Positions 1-8,122 of a DNA stretch of 59,737 nt are shown here, one piece after another (within the stretch, counting starts at the first letter, position 1; the number at the start of each line of letters is the position of its first letter). The DNA is taken from positions 1 to 59,737 of IMG/VR virus record IMGVR_UViG_3300025889_000127. One strand, written 5' to 3'. A program made the position numbers and the translations under genes. The stretch is from a virus. The notes beneath the pieces are model-generated. The model saw only the letters and a list, made by a program, of their open reading frames with translations, was not told where the DNA came from and searched no databases.

Positions 1-3000
1 GTTCCAGTTGATTCTATTTTAAACTTATCTGCCTCTCCAACTTCCCTTAATATTTCAATAAGTTTTGGACCTTCTGGGTATCTTAGTTTAACTTCTCTGT
101 CGTCTATAGTGGAGTAAGCCACACGAGAGCCGCCTAGTGGATACCCTTGAAGTTTATCAGACATTGATGCTCTAATGCCTTTGTCCGTATTCTTAACAAC
201 ATTGAAGTTCTCAAAAGATTCTGAACCTAGTTTCTTCACATCTTCTGGGTCAACCTTTATTCTATCATAAGGTTGTTGAACCATCCAGCCGTCTTCTTTG
301 AGAGCGGTTTCTATTTCATTATCAATGTCTTCCCAATAATCTAAAAGGTAAGACTTAACTTGGTCGGCAATCTCATACCCAAAGTTGTCAGGGTCATGAG
401 TTACACCCTCAATGTAGGCCACAACCTCAACTACCAGCCTTGTATCGCTGCCGAACCTTCGTTCTTGGACACTAGCACTCCAGCTATAATCAACTTGATG
501 GTCGTAGTGATCGGAGTCGTTGTATGTGTTTTCCGCTACATCTCTTACGGCTCCCATTGCTGCCTGACGGCGAAGAGCATTAATCATCTCTTCTTTACTG
601 TATTCTTCTTCGCTTCCAACATTTGGGGCACCAATAAACTTATAGACTGGATAGTCAAACATAACTTTGATGCTATAAACTACCTCTGGAGATTCATTCC
701 ATTCATCCCACTCAACCTCAAAATCAAACTCAACATTCTCATCATCAAGATAATCATATTTAGCCTCATTCATTGCTTCAGTAGCAGCATCAAGCATAGG
801 TCCTATCTGAGCGGTATCCGTATAATCTACATCATCCTCTTCGCTCATTTTAGCGGGTCGAGGGTCGTCTTGCTCGTACTCTTCTTTTCCAAGGAGAGCA
901 TTAAACATCTTGTAGGTTGGTGTATCAGTATATGACCCACCTCGCATTACGAACTTAGATAGGTCTACCTTCTCCTTGAAAAGTGGGTGCCCTTGTTGGA
1001 CTTTGCGAGCCCAAGCAGACACAGTGCTCAAAAAGCCTGGTACCTTCTTGCCATATACTCTTGTCTCTGGTGCTAGAACTGCTAGAGGAGCACCCTCTTC
1101 AGCAAGCTTAATACTATCAAATCTGCGGAGACGAACACGGGCTCTTGGTGTAATGCCCTCAACACCTCGGTCTCTATCAGCAAACAATTCTGTGTCATTG
1201 ATGTGCTCCTGAGCATAAGGCACATCTTCGCCGTCAATCAAATAAGCAATCGCTCCTGCTCGGTTCGCATCAGCAAGAGCACATCTAAAATAATCTGAAC
1301 CTTCTGAATGACAAGACCTAATATCCGCTTCGCTGAAGTCAGACATTCTTGCTACGTCTAGTGGGTGCTGTGTGATAACAATAGCATCCTGGGCTTCTAA
1401 GATTTCTGGGTTGCCTAGGAAGTCAGCCTGGAACTTGTTCCACCACTTTTGTGTAGCAGCAGATAACTCTCTGCCGATGGTCTTTCCTAGTTTTGTTTTT
1501 CTTTCTTGTTTCCCTCGTTGTGTCTCAATCTCTTTGGTTGCGACACCATTTTTAAGGTCAACCTTGATGCCCTTGGCTGCGAGCGGCTCAACAATCATCT
1601 CGTAGAACTCTTTGACCTGCTCGTTCTCTTTCGAGACCATAGGAATGATTACTCGTTCGTTTTCGCCGAACAATGGTCGCAACTCTGATGCAGACAGACC
1701 AGCAGCAGCATCAGCAAGATAGTCATAAACTTCACTACTAATCTCATTAAGTTGGCGGAAGGGCTCAGAGGTATCTGGAGTAGTCGAACTTATAATCTCT
1801 TCTCTAATAAGAGAAGTCAAGACATTTCTGATATTTTTACTTTCTTTTAGCTTCATACCGAATTTAGAAAATAGTGATTTAATTTTCTCTAAAGAGTCCT
1901 CATCAGTAACAAACTTTTTCTTGTCGCTAACGATTGTATTATATGCTTCCTTCATTGCTTCCAAATATTTCTTGGAAGGTCTTTTGCCGCCAGGACGAAG
2001 ACGAGAACGAAGGGCAAACTTTAGACTTGGCATAGCAGTCAAACGATAGTTGTTAAGCCCAGCAAGTTCTTCGTAGTTTTTCAATATCTCCATCTGAACT
2101 TCTTCAGGAGTGTATTGGCTTCGAATCATCTCAAAAAGGTAATTGTCTGCTGTATAATCTGGAATTGTACCATCATACATCTTGTCTAAAATATCCCTGT
2201 AATAACTCATAGGGACATTTTTACCATTTAGGGCATCAGCAACAAGTCTTCTATTCAAATCAAGTTCGCCATTTTCTAATCTGGCGACTTTGTTGAATAT
2301 CTCCTCTGTAACATTAGGGCTCAACAAAACTTCTCTTGCCCTGCGAGCCCTCCTGTTATCTCCACCCCGATATCTTCCAAGTGTATCACTGGGCTCCACC
2401 GCAGCATACTGGGCTGCCTCGGTATTCAAAAGACCAACAGGAACATTGGGGCTAGCCAAAACAGCAGCAACCTCGTCGCCGTCAAAGGGAATGACTAAAT
2501 TACCAAAGTATATTTTCTTTAGGAAGTCTTCTGGGGCATTAGGATTTAGAAGTATAGAGCGATAAACCTCTGGGTCTTGCTCTTTCTTTAGAGCATTTTC
2601 AATCATCTCTTTAGACATACCAGGATGCTTAAACAAGAGTTCTAATATCCTGCTTTTCATTAATGGACTCTCGTCTCCTTTTTTCTCAACCCAGTCCAGA
2701 ATATCCTTAATCATTTCAGGGGTAAGCGGATTGCTTTGGTCCGCTACCATATAATCTAGGGCATCAAATATATCACTCTTGCTGAACTCGGGAGCAAATT
2801 GTGGGTCGGCACCTGGAGCCACCTTAGGCTTGTCGCTCAAAAGTATCTTGAGGGCTGCCGCTTTTTTATCCATAGGAACACCTGGCTCTCTAAGGAGTCT
2901 GTATAGAGTGGACTCTCTGAAGCGGTATTCTTTATTAGGAATTGTTGTTACGTGATCTAGGGCACCCCTGTGTGTAAAGAATCCTTGTTGTCTTTCTGCC

Positions 3001-3710
3001 TTGTGGATAATGCCTTTGCCTTCAGCATCAATAACAGCATCATAACCAAGGGCTCGTAGAATGCCGTTAGACAAAAGAGTAATCTTTTTATCAGTTGCTA
3101 TTTCTAGGGCTTTAGCGGCAGCCTGAACATAATCGTATAGTTTTTCTGACTCTGTGTCTCCGCCATATTCTCGCTGGGAAACCTTAGACAAAGTTTCAAC
3201 GTGCTTGGGATCTTCTAGCCATTCTTGGGGAGAAACAAAACCATGGGCGAAATCTTTATTTTGAGCCATCATCTGTTTAGGTGGCGAATCTGAACCTGGA
3301 GGACCAGAAGGCATATTATAGATTGGGAAGGTATCTTGGGCAAATGCTGGATATTTTCTAGCAATCGCAGCATTCATTTCTTCTCGTGAAGGAACGCCGC
3401 CTGTCTTGCCATCATCACCAAGCCACAGAACCTTAGCACCGTCCTTGACTTTCATTAGGTGTCCATATTTTCTGCCTGATGCGAAAATCTCGTTTCTCTT
3501 GGCTCCATCAATTGTATTTTGGTTGAAGTGCCAGCCGTAGATGCCAGCAGGCGTATTGAATTTTGTTCCTGGATTGATGCCTACCTTATTAACGTCAGAA
3601 AAAGTCAAAAGGAAATCTGGGTTTCCGATTGCAGAAACAATCATATCTTTTCTTGGATGTTGAGTAATCATCAACTCTTCATCTATCAACTGATCAATAA
3701 TAGACTTCAT
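1..3710 (-). CDS. Large phage protein, C-terminus beyond the window edge
   Basis: An uninterrupted minus-strand reading frame starts MKSIIDQLIDEEL at 3710 and runs off base 1, giving more than 1230 residues. The middle (roughly residues 340-520) has recurring segments such as LLNPNAPEDFL, LASPNVPVGLL and LLSPNVTEEIF, reminiscent of leucine-rich-repeat-variant helices. Around residue 790 lies VITQHPLDVARMSDF followed by a SCHSEGSDYFRCA motif, which I recognise only as a recurrent motif of marine phage proteins of unknown function. The region after that is rich in acidic and aromatic residues. The start overlaps the stop of the small upstream gene by an ATGA junction. No enzyme family is identified; a virion or internal protein is a guess. 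The gene is partial only because of the window edge. Confidence 0.8.
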   Translation of the reverse strand, partial: MKSIIDQLIDEELMITQHPRKDMIVSAIGNPDFLLTFSDVNKVGINPGTKFNTPAGIYGWHFNQNTIDGAKRNEIFASGRKYGHLMKVKDGAKVLWLGDDGKTGGVPSREEMNAAIARKYPAFAQDTFPIYNMPSGPPGSDSPPKQMMAQNKDFAHGFVSPQEWLEDPKHVETLSKVSQREYGGDTESEKLYDYVQAAAKALEIATDKKITLLSNGILRALGYDAVIDAEGKGIIHKAERQQGFFTHRGALDHVTTIPNKEYRFRESTLYRLLREPGVPMDKKAAALKILLSDKPKVAPGADPQFAPEFSKSDIFDALDYMVADQSNPLTPEMIKDILDWVEKKGDESPLMKSRILELLFKHPGMSKEMIENALKKEQDPEVYRSILLNPNAPEDFLKKIYFGNLVIPFDGDEVAAVLASPNVPVGLLNTEAAQYAAVEPSDTLGRYRGGDNRRARRAREVLLSPNVTEEIFNKVARLENGELDLNRRLVADALNGKNVPMSYYRDILDKMYDGTIPDYTADNYLFEMIRSQYTPEEVQMEILKNYEELAGLNNYRLTAMPSLKFALRSRLRPGGKRPSKKYLEAMKEAYNTIVSDKKKFVTDEDSLEKIKSLFSKFGMKLKESKNIRNVLTSLIREEIISSTTPDTSEPFRQLNEISSEVYDYLADAAAGLSASELRPLFGENERVIIPMVSKENEQVKEFYEMIVEPLAAKGIKVDLKNGVATKEIETQRGKQERKTKLGKTIGRELSAATQKWWNKFQADFLGNPEILEAQDAIVITQHPLDVARMSDFSEADIRSCHSEGSDYFRCALADANRAGAIAYLIDGEDVPYAQEHINDTELFADRDRGVEGITPRARVRLRRFDSIKLAEEGAPLAVLAPETRVYGKKVPGFLSTVSAWARKVQQGHPLFKEKVDLSKFVMRGGSYTDTPTYKMFNALLGKEEYEQDDPRPAKMSEEDDVDYTDTAQIGPMLDAATEAMNEAKYDYLDDENVEFDFEVEWDEWNESPEVVYSIKVMFDYPVYKFIGAPNVGSEEEYSKEEMINALRRQAAMGAVRDVAENTYNDSDHYDHQVDYSWSASVQERRFGSDTRLVVEVVAYIEGVTHDPDNFGYEIADQVKSYLLDYWEDIDNEIETALKEDGWMVQQPYDRIKVDPEDVKKLGSESFENFNVVKNTDKGIRASMSDKLQGYPLGGSRVAYSTIDDREVKLRYPEGPKLIEILREVGEADKFKIESTG

Positions 3711-3883
3711 TTCATTTCAACCCTATCTGAAGCAAACTTTTCGAGGACAAATGGAAAGAAAGCGTGGAAAACCAAAACAACGGAACAGACAGCAAGAGTT
3801 GCTGAGTATGTCAAGGCGTGCACAAGGTGTTGCCTATATGTCATATTCTGTTCTCTAAGGTGTTTGGTCAAAAACTCTTTCAT
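3707..3883 (-). CDS. Small membrane protein, DUF6356-like, 58 aa
   Basis: Fifty-eight codons beginning MKEFLTKHLREQNMTYRQHL, followed by one hydrophobic segment (about residues 24-46, with HAFFPFVLEKF at its end). The H-x-FFPF pattern after an amphipathic, His-containing N-terminus matches what I recall of DUF6356, a short single-span family of unknown function seen in bacteria and phages. An AGGA sequence lies 7 nt before the ATG. The stop TGA is shared with the start of the downstream gene (ATGA), so the two are probably translationally coupled. It would sit in the inner membrane; the role is unknown. Confidence 0.75.
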   Translation of the reverse strand: MKEFLTKHLREQNMTYRQHLVHALTYSATLAVCSVVLVFHAFFPFVLEKFASDRVEMK

Positions 3884-3892
3884 ACAAATATC

Positions 3893-4348
3893 CTAAAACT
3901 TGTTTTTGTCCTGCCATTCGTGTGATACGCTATCCTCTGAGATAGGTCCACCCTTAGCCCAAGTGTAGCAAGTGCGAGCAGAGTGGCACTTGAAGTGGTG
4001 CATCCAGCAATATCCGAGTTCACCATCTTTGTCGGAAGTGTCACCAGGCATACAGTCTTTCATTCTTGGGGAGATGTCGAAAGCGATACAGTTGCCACAC
4101 AAAGACTTCTTGGCTGCCTCTTCTGTTGTATCCCAGTGCCCTGCTAGGTCTTTCCAGTAGTCACCTGGTTCATCAACATTTAGAGGTCCGTATTTAATGT
4201 GATCTGCTTTGATAGCAGCATCACGATTCTTTGTATTGAGTTCTAGGTCTTGAGTTGCTGGTGGGCAAATATAATCTTTTGCAACCTTCAGCATTATGTT
4301 CATCTCTCTTTGTAGGAACCTTCTCCACTCGGTCATTAGTTCTAACAT
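3893..4348 (-). CDS. Cysteine-rich protein of unknown function
   Basis: 151 aa. The C-terminal half carries six cysteines (C84-x2-C87, C99, C114, C121, C127) set in CGNCIAFD and LGYCWMHHFKCHSARTC, with two adjacent histidines. This spacing suggests a bound metal or iron-sulfur cluster; similar small Cys-rich proteins occur in marine T4-like phages without known function. The N-terminal part is helical and charged. The start at 4348 has GAGGG 8 nt upstream, inside the stop region of the preceding gene. It lies in a run of small genes between the primase and the large partial gene. Metal binding is inferred from spacing only. Confidence 0.8.
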   Translation of the reverse strand: MLELMTEWRRFLQREMNIMLKVAKDYICPPATQDLELNTKNRDAAIKADHIKYGPLNVDEPGDYWKDLAGHWDTTEEAAKKSLCGNCIAFDISPRMKDCMPGDTSDKDGELGYCWMHHFKCHSARTCYTWAKGGPISEDSVSHEWQDKNKF

Positions 4349-4351
4349 TTT

Positions 4352-4648
4352 TTAACCCTCGTGCTTCTCTATTTCTACCACAAGTTTGCCATTGCCTTTA
4401 ATCACTCGGTGGTACATATATTTAGGTATTTTATATTCCTTTTTACCTTCCAAAAGAACTGGGAGTTGGTTGTCGAGTTGAAGTTTCCAGCCGTTGGATT
4501 CTAAAACCCTGACTGTGCGGTCTTCTCTATCGAGGTGCCAAATGAGTTCTTCGGAGTCAGTATCTTCACTAAACTCACGGATTATAATATTGTTTTTGAC
4601 TTTTGTTTCCCTGAATGGGAACATATTACCAGAATCTACCTGGAACAT
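4352..4648 (-). CDS. Small cupin-like protein
   Basis: About 98 aa. The core has the pattern ELIWHLDREDRTVRVLES, then a beta-rich stretch ending YKIPKYMYHRVIKG, like short cupin-fold proteins seen in cyanophages: two strands with conserved H/D, then P-x-x-x-x-H-R. No catalytic activity can be read from it. Start choice: the frame is also open to a TTG at 4657 with poor Shine-Dalgarno spacing and to an ATG at 4624; I prefer ATG 4648, which has AAGGA 11 nt upstream and overlaps the end of the previous gene by 23 bases. The fold assignment is moderate, the gene itself is secure. Confidence 0.7.
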   Translation of the reverse strand: MFQVDSGNMFPFRETKVKNNIIIREFSEDTDSEELIWHLDREDRTVRVLESNGWKLQLDNQLPVLLEGKKEYKIPKYMYHRVIKGNGKLVVEIEKHEG

Positions 4649-5417
4649 TCTTGCCAAAGTCCTTGTGGGCTCGACAAGCCCAGTATCCTGCTGTTAGTTT
4701 TCTGTTTGGCTTCTTGGCTTTGTCGGCACAGTTATGTCGAGAAGCAAATGACTTTCTGGCTTCTGCACTATTCCAGTTGCCCTTTAGACCGCCCTTAGAA
4801 TCGCCGTAAGTAATAGTTCTTATGTTGCCAGTCTTAGGATCCTTGACATATACTTTATACTTCTTCCCGCCACCAGAGTTTTTCATTGGCTTGTTGAGAG
4901 GACCCTTTTTCTTTTTCTCTTCATACAATGCTGGAGAAGCCTCAACATACATTGGGAAATCCAAAGGAACATCTTGACCTTCTTCTTCGTGCCAAGCCCA
5001 TTCACCTAGGTCTGGATTTTCATTGATGAACTCTTGCTCTTCTTCTGAGAAATCGTACTTGCCTTCTTTGTTGAGCTTCTTGGCTTCTTCGATAAGTTCA
5101 AAGTAAGCGTCGGAACCAAGTCGATAAATACATTCAGTTATTGGGAGGTTGTTGTCAATGTGGTGCTGCATACCCTCTGAGATGTAATCACCATCTCTGT
5201 GCTGCATTACTTTCTTCATTTTCTTCAAAAGATCTTTGACATCTTTCTCTGTTATGCCACTTTCAACCTCTTTAGCAGACTTTACCAAAGGATCAAGACC
5301 AGCCGCACCGCCTTCATCACTGAGCGTGTCTAGGATAGCTTTCTCTACTTTGGGTTGGATTTCTTTGTTGATCTCTTCTAAGATGATCTTTCTTAGTTGT
5401 GACTTTGTTATTTTCAT
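4626..5417 (-). CDS. MKIT-module protein with a C-terminal basic domain (DUF5872-like)
   Basis: 263 aa in three parts. Residues 1-20 are the N-terminal module (MKITKSQLRKIILEEI), nearly identical to those of neighbouring genes. The middle is acidic and helical. The last 85 residues, after a Gly/Lys linker, form a basic domain: KYKVYVKDPKTGNIRTITYGD, then RKSFASRHNCAD and AGYWACRAHKDFG. I recognise this Cys/Trp/His-containing domain from marine phages and large DNA viruses (I believe DUF5872); its biochemical role is unknown. The start overlaps the previous stop by ATGA. Possible nucleic-acid binding is inferred from charge only. Confidence 0.8.
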   Translation of the reverse strand: MKITKSQLRKIILEEINKEIQPKVEKAILDTLSDEGGAAGLDPLVKSAKEVESGITEKDVKDLLKKMKKVMQHRDGDYISEGMQHHIDNNLPITECIYRLGSDAYFELIEEAKKLNKEGKYDFSEEEQEFINENPDLGEWAWHEEEGQDVPLDFPMYVEASPALYEEKKKKGPLNKPMKNSGGGKKYKVYVKDPKTGNIRTITYGDSKGGLKGNWNSAEARKSFASRHNCADKAKKPNRKLTAGYWACRAHKDFGKNVPGRFW

Positions 5418-5692
5418 TTGTTTTTCATTCTCCCCGTCAACTTATCAAAATAAGGTGTGCGTACATTCCTTCTAGCAGATAAGTAGCGGTCTATAATTGG
5501 CTTTAGTAAAGACTTTTCTGAGAATCTTTTTGGTAATTCTTCTCTGCCTAGTTCATCAAACATCGCTGTAAGATGCTTCATAATTACTGCCTCTTTCATT
5601 TCAACTTCTTTCATGTTGATTGACTGCTTCTCAGATAGAGCTTCCACCTCTTCTTTAATAATTTCCTGCAAATGGGACTTTGTTATTTTCAT
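5414..5692 (-). CDS. Small MKIT-module protein, 92 aa
   Basis: Starts MKITKSHLQEIIKEEVEAL, the same N-terminal module as the genes on either side, followed by a helical, charged body ending in a basic tail (RNVRTPYFDKLTGRMKNK). The frame is open further upstream to 5764, but that part is a shadow of the preceding gene; the ATG at 5692 is chosen because it gives the shared module and forms an ATGA overlap with the preceding stop. Its own stop overlaps the next start in the same way. Unknown function; in a translationally coupled set with the two neighbouring module-bearing proteins. Confidence 0.8.
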   Translation of the reverse strand: MKITKSHLQEIIKEEVEALSEKQSINMKEVEMKEAVIMKHLTAMFDELGREELPKRFSEKSLLKPIIDRYLSARRNVRTPYFDKLTGRMKNK

Positions 5693-6294
5693 CCTTTTTT
5701 GCCTGCCTTTGATTTCTTGCCGTAGTTGCCTCTTTCTCCACACGCCGCTGGCGTGGGTCGGCACTTCGGATATTTTGCTCGTTTTTCGCCACTGGAACGA
5801 CCACAGGCTTTACAGGTTTTTCTGCCTGTCTTCTTATCTTTGCGGCAGGTATTGCAATCTACCCAGCCACCCTTCTTGCCTTTGGCTCCCTTTCTCTTGA
5901 ACCAGTCCCCAAGGTTTGTTTCGGAAGATGGCTTTTTGGTTAGTTTTCTTTTCTTCTTCTTTTTCTTCTTTTCAACTAGCTCATCTACTTTTTCCTGGAT
6001 TACGTCCTGGAGGGAGTCAAGATCTAAGCTTTCTTTTTTGCTGTTGCCCCAGTTCTTAGCGCCGACCTTGCGACACTTCACGAGAGCGCCAGAAGCGTAA
6101 GCAGAAGGCCATACCTTATAACGTGACTTTACCTTGTGGTAGCACGCATCACGCTTTGCTTTTCTCTTTTTGCGGCGGGACTTCTTCTTGGACTTCCGCT
6201 TTGCCGAAGCCTTCTTTTTAGATTTGCTTTTCTTTTTCTCGTCGAGAATAGCTTCTTTTAAAGCCTCTCGAACTTGAGAAAGAGTGATTTTCAT
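5689..6294 (-). CDS. Lysine-rich, Cys-containing basic protein with MKIT module
   Basis: 201 aa, extremely basic. N-terminal module MKITLSQVREALKEAILDE, then a Lys/Arg/Ser-rich histone-tail-like stretch (residues about 20-50), then a domain YKVWPSAYASGALVKCRKVG (about 60-80), a short acidic helix resembling a second copy of the module (SLDLDSLQDVIQEKVDEL), another Lys run, and a second Cys-rich domain with CNTCRKD, CKACG and KCRPTPAACG. The two domains match small basic proteins widespread in marine phages and large DNA viruses (DUF5872-like). DNA binding or condensation is an inference from composition. The coding strand contains long A/G-rich runs that encode the lysines. Confidence 0.8.
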   Translation of the reverse strand: MKITLSQVREALKEAILDEKKKSKSKKKASAKRKSKKKSRRKKRKAKRDACYHKVKSRYKVWPSAYASGALVKCRKVGAKNWGNSKKESLDLDSLQDVIQEKVDELVEKKKKKKKRKLTKKPSSETNLGDWFKRKGAKGKKGGWVDCNTCRKDKKTGRKTCKACGRSSGEKRAKYPKCRPTPAACGERGNYGKKSKAGKKG

Positions 6295-6303
6295 TCTGAG
6301 CCC

Positions 6304-7251
6304 TCATGCCATCAACGCAATCTTGAATAAATAGGCATCAGAATCAATAAAAGGCGCAGCTTCTTTTCGTTGCTGAAAAACTTCCCTGGGCATCTCTCCA
6401 ATATCTTTGTACCCTGAAGTGTCCATCAGGCGCACTTCGATATCATAAGCTAACAAAGCTTTGACAAGTCGCATGGCTTTTTTGTGGGCATCAGCATCCA
6501 GCCCAAGCAGTACTGGAGTATCGTTCCTTACGATCTTCATAAAGAGCTTGCTGTCTTCCCGAAGTGTTGAGCCGAGCAGTGGAATACTGTTCTCACCAGC
6601 AACGATTGCGTCAAAGACGCCCTCAACTAGAGTAACCTCTCGTTCCCAGTCAATCAGCAGTTCATTGAAGATAATGTCTTTGTTCCCTGGTCCGTTCATA
6701 TACGGAGGCCAGACATTGTGATCAAATGTACGGGAAGTAAAAAAGTTACAGTAACCTTCTTCATCAAATGATGGCAGGATGAGTCTGTTCTTGTAGTCCC
6801 CGCTTCCGCAGTAGCCGATCTTCCAGTAGAGAATATCTTTATCTGTTACCCCACGTTTGCGGAGGTAGTTGAAGACCATCCGTGATGATGGCGGGTGAGA
6901 TCGTCCAGTAAGCGTTTGAAACTCATTTGGAAGGTCGATTCGCTGCGGATTTTCGATTTCCTTAGCGAATAGGTTGTCTAGGTCGCCTAGCTCAATATCG
7001 GCGTCAAAATCTTTCCATCTATTGATGTGACTTATGTCGCCCCAACGTCTGACAAGACGTCGTAAGTTTTTTGTTCTCCAATCGCAAGCCCAGCACTTGG
7101 CTGCATTCTTTTCGAAGTTCACTGACAGCTTAGGCTTGTGGTGCCCGCAGCAGCGGGAAGGATAGAGATATTCCTTCCCCTGCTTGTACGGACGACCTAA
7201 GACCTCGTCAAGGATCTTCTTCTTTTTGGCTGAAGCTGGATCGTTGAACAA
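6304..7251 (-). CDS. DNA primase-like protein (zinc finger plus Toprim)
   Basis: 315 aa. An N-terminal zinc-binding region (C34-C35, H37-H38, then C53-W-A-C56) is followed by a Toprim fold with the glutamate motif TLVEGVFDA (E210) and the acidic motif LGLDADA (D252, D254). This is the arrangement of phage primases that make RNA primers for lagging-strand synthesis, closest in layout to T4 gp61/T7-type primase modules without a helicase. The start is a TTG at 7251, directly after the stop of the upstream gene, with AGGG 6 nt ahead; no ATG is available before the conserved zinc finger. Acts with a helicase not present in this window. Confidence 0.85.
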   Translation of the reverse strand: MFNDPASAKKKKILDEVLGRPYKQGKEYLYPSRCCGHHKPKLSVNFEKNAAKCWACDWRTKNLRRLVRRWGDISHINRWKDFDADIELGDLDNLFAKEIENPQRIDLPNEFQTLTGRSHPPSSRMVFNYLRKRGVTDKDILYWKIGYCGSGDYKNRLILPSFDEEGYCNFFTSRTFDHNVWPPYMNGPGNKDIIFNELLIDWEREVTLVEGVFDAIVAGENSIPLLGSTLREDSKLFMKIVRNDTPVLLGLDADAHKKAMRLVKALLAYDIEVRLMDTSGYKDIGEMPREVFQQRKEAAPFIDSDAYLFKIALMA

Positions 7252-7857
7252 TTAGTACCCTAGTTCTTGGAGTTGCCTAATCGTATTATCCACATCATCT
7301 GGATTATGTTTAATAGCGATGCCACCACCCGCTCGGAACTCGTTGACGTATTTGTCACGGTCATCAATCAGAAGTCCTTGAACTCCGTTGCGATTTCCGT
7401 AGGGTTCCTTGGTATCTGAAAGGTTGACTTTTTCTACTGGAAGTCCTAACTCTCGCTCAACCCAGATTCGTTTGCCAACCTTTGAACCCTCTTCCATAGG
7501 TGCCGACAAGATCTCAACCCCTGGAATGTCTTTGATGTAGTTCCAAAGCTTTTTGCCACCACGTTCCCAGCCGAGGTTTGCCCACAACTCTACATCGTTC
7601 TCAACGAGACGATACATAAAGTCTCTCGTTCGATAGTTTCTTTTTAGGCTGCCCTCCATATCGGAGCGAGCAATGTGCCAGCGGTTGATCTCTACATCCC
7701 AGCCGCCAATCTCTTTAGCCGTTGATCGGGCAAGCTTGTGGTCTGGATGAGCGATATCATCTCGCAGTTCTTGGAAGCGCTGGTTCATATACTTGAGGAC
7801 ACCTTCCTCAAAGTTGACAAGCACGCCATCCATATCGCAGTAAAGTTGGTATTTCAT
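7252..7857 (-). CDS. HAD-superfamily 5'(3')-nucleotidase-like phosphatase
   Basis: 201 aa. HAD motif I appears at the N-terminus as CDMDGVLVNF (D8 and D10 being the nucleophile and general acid), and a late LLIDDRDKYVNEF segment supplies motif IV acids. The cap-like middle has Trp-rich helices. The family layout fits 5'(3')-deoxyribonucleotidases, which remove phosphate from dNMPs and would help nucleotide turnover during infection. The ATG at 7857 has an excellent GGGAGGTG site 5 nt upstream; an in-frame GTG further upstream is not used. A sigma70-like promoter lies just ahead, so this gene can start the primase transcript. Substrate not determinable from sequence. Confidence 0.82.
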   Translation of the reverse strand: MKYQLYCDMDGVLVNFEEGVLKYMNQRFQELRDDIAHPDHKLARSTAKEIGGWDVEINRWHIARSDMEGSLKRNYRTRDFMYRLVENDVELWANLGWERGGKKLWNYIKDIPGVEILSAPMEEGSKVGKRIWVERELGLPVEKVNLSDTKEPYGNRNGVQGLLIDDRDKYVNEFRAGGGIAIKHNPDDVDNTIRQLQELGY

Positions 7858-7879
7858 AGGAACACCTCCCTTCACCACT

Positions 7880-7907
7880 ATAATAGCATATGTTAATGTT
7901 AGGTCAA
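7880..7907 (-). promoter_or_regulatory. Sigma70-type promoter before the HAD/primase genes
   Basis: Minus-strand -35 TTGACC (7902-7907) and -10 TATTAT (7880-7885) with a 16-base spacer, 23 bases ahead of the HAD gene start and partly in the gap after the preceding stop. Both hexamers match the host housekeeping consensus at five of six positions. Likely drives early or middle expression of the phosphatase, primase and the basic small proteins. Confidence 0.6.
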
Positions 7908-7912
7908 GTGTT

Positions 7913-8107
7913 TTACTTTTTCTTTTTGGAGATCTTTGTGTCTCCGCACATTTCGCCAGCCTCTTTCTTTGTTAGGCTTGGCTTTCCTTTGAACTTCTTA
8001 CGAGACTTGCCAGCCTGAGCACACGCCCAGCGTCTTTGCTTTTCGCTGTAAACTTCGGACATTAGTTCCCGAACAGCTTCTCTGACTTGGCTCATTGTGA
8101 CACGCAT
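7913..8107 (-). CDS. Small basic MKIT-module protein, 64 aa
   Basis: Starts MRVTMSQVREAVRELMSEV, a variant of the N-terminal module of the genes at 4.6-6.3 kb, then a basic domain SEKQRRWACAQAGKSRKKFKG and LTKKEAGEMCGD with two cysteines and one tryptophan, ending in a Lys run. The SEKQRRW...Cys...KPSLTKKEA pattern is one I recognise from small marine phage proteins of unknown role. There is no obvious Shine-Dalgarno ahead of the ATG. Composition suggests nucleic-acid contact; this is inference only. Confidence 0.75.
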   Translation of the reverse strand: MRVTMSQVREAVRELMSEVYSEKQRRWACAQAGKSRKKFKGKPSLTKKEAGEMCGDTKISKKKK

Positions 8108-8122
8108 ATAGTAAATAGTTTG

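Noticed and set aside
360-935. Plus-strand open frame of 191 codons
   Set aside because: It lies opposite the large partial minus-strand gene, has no ribosome site and an irregular, hydrophobic composition typical of antisense shadow.
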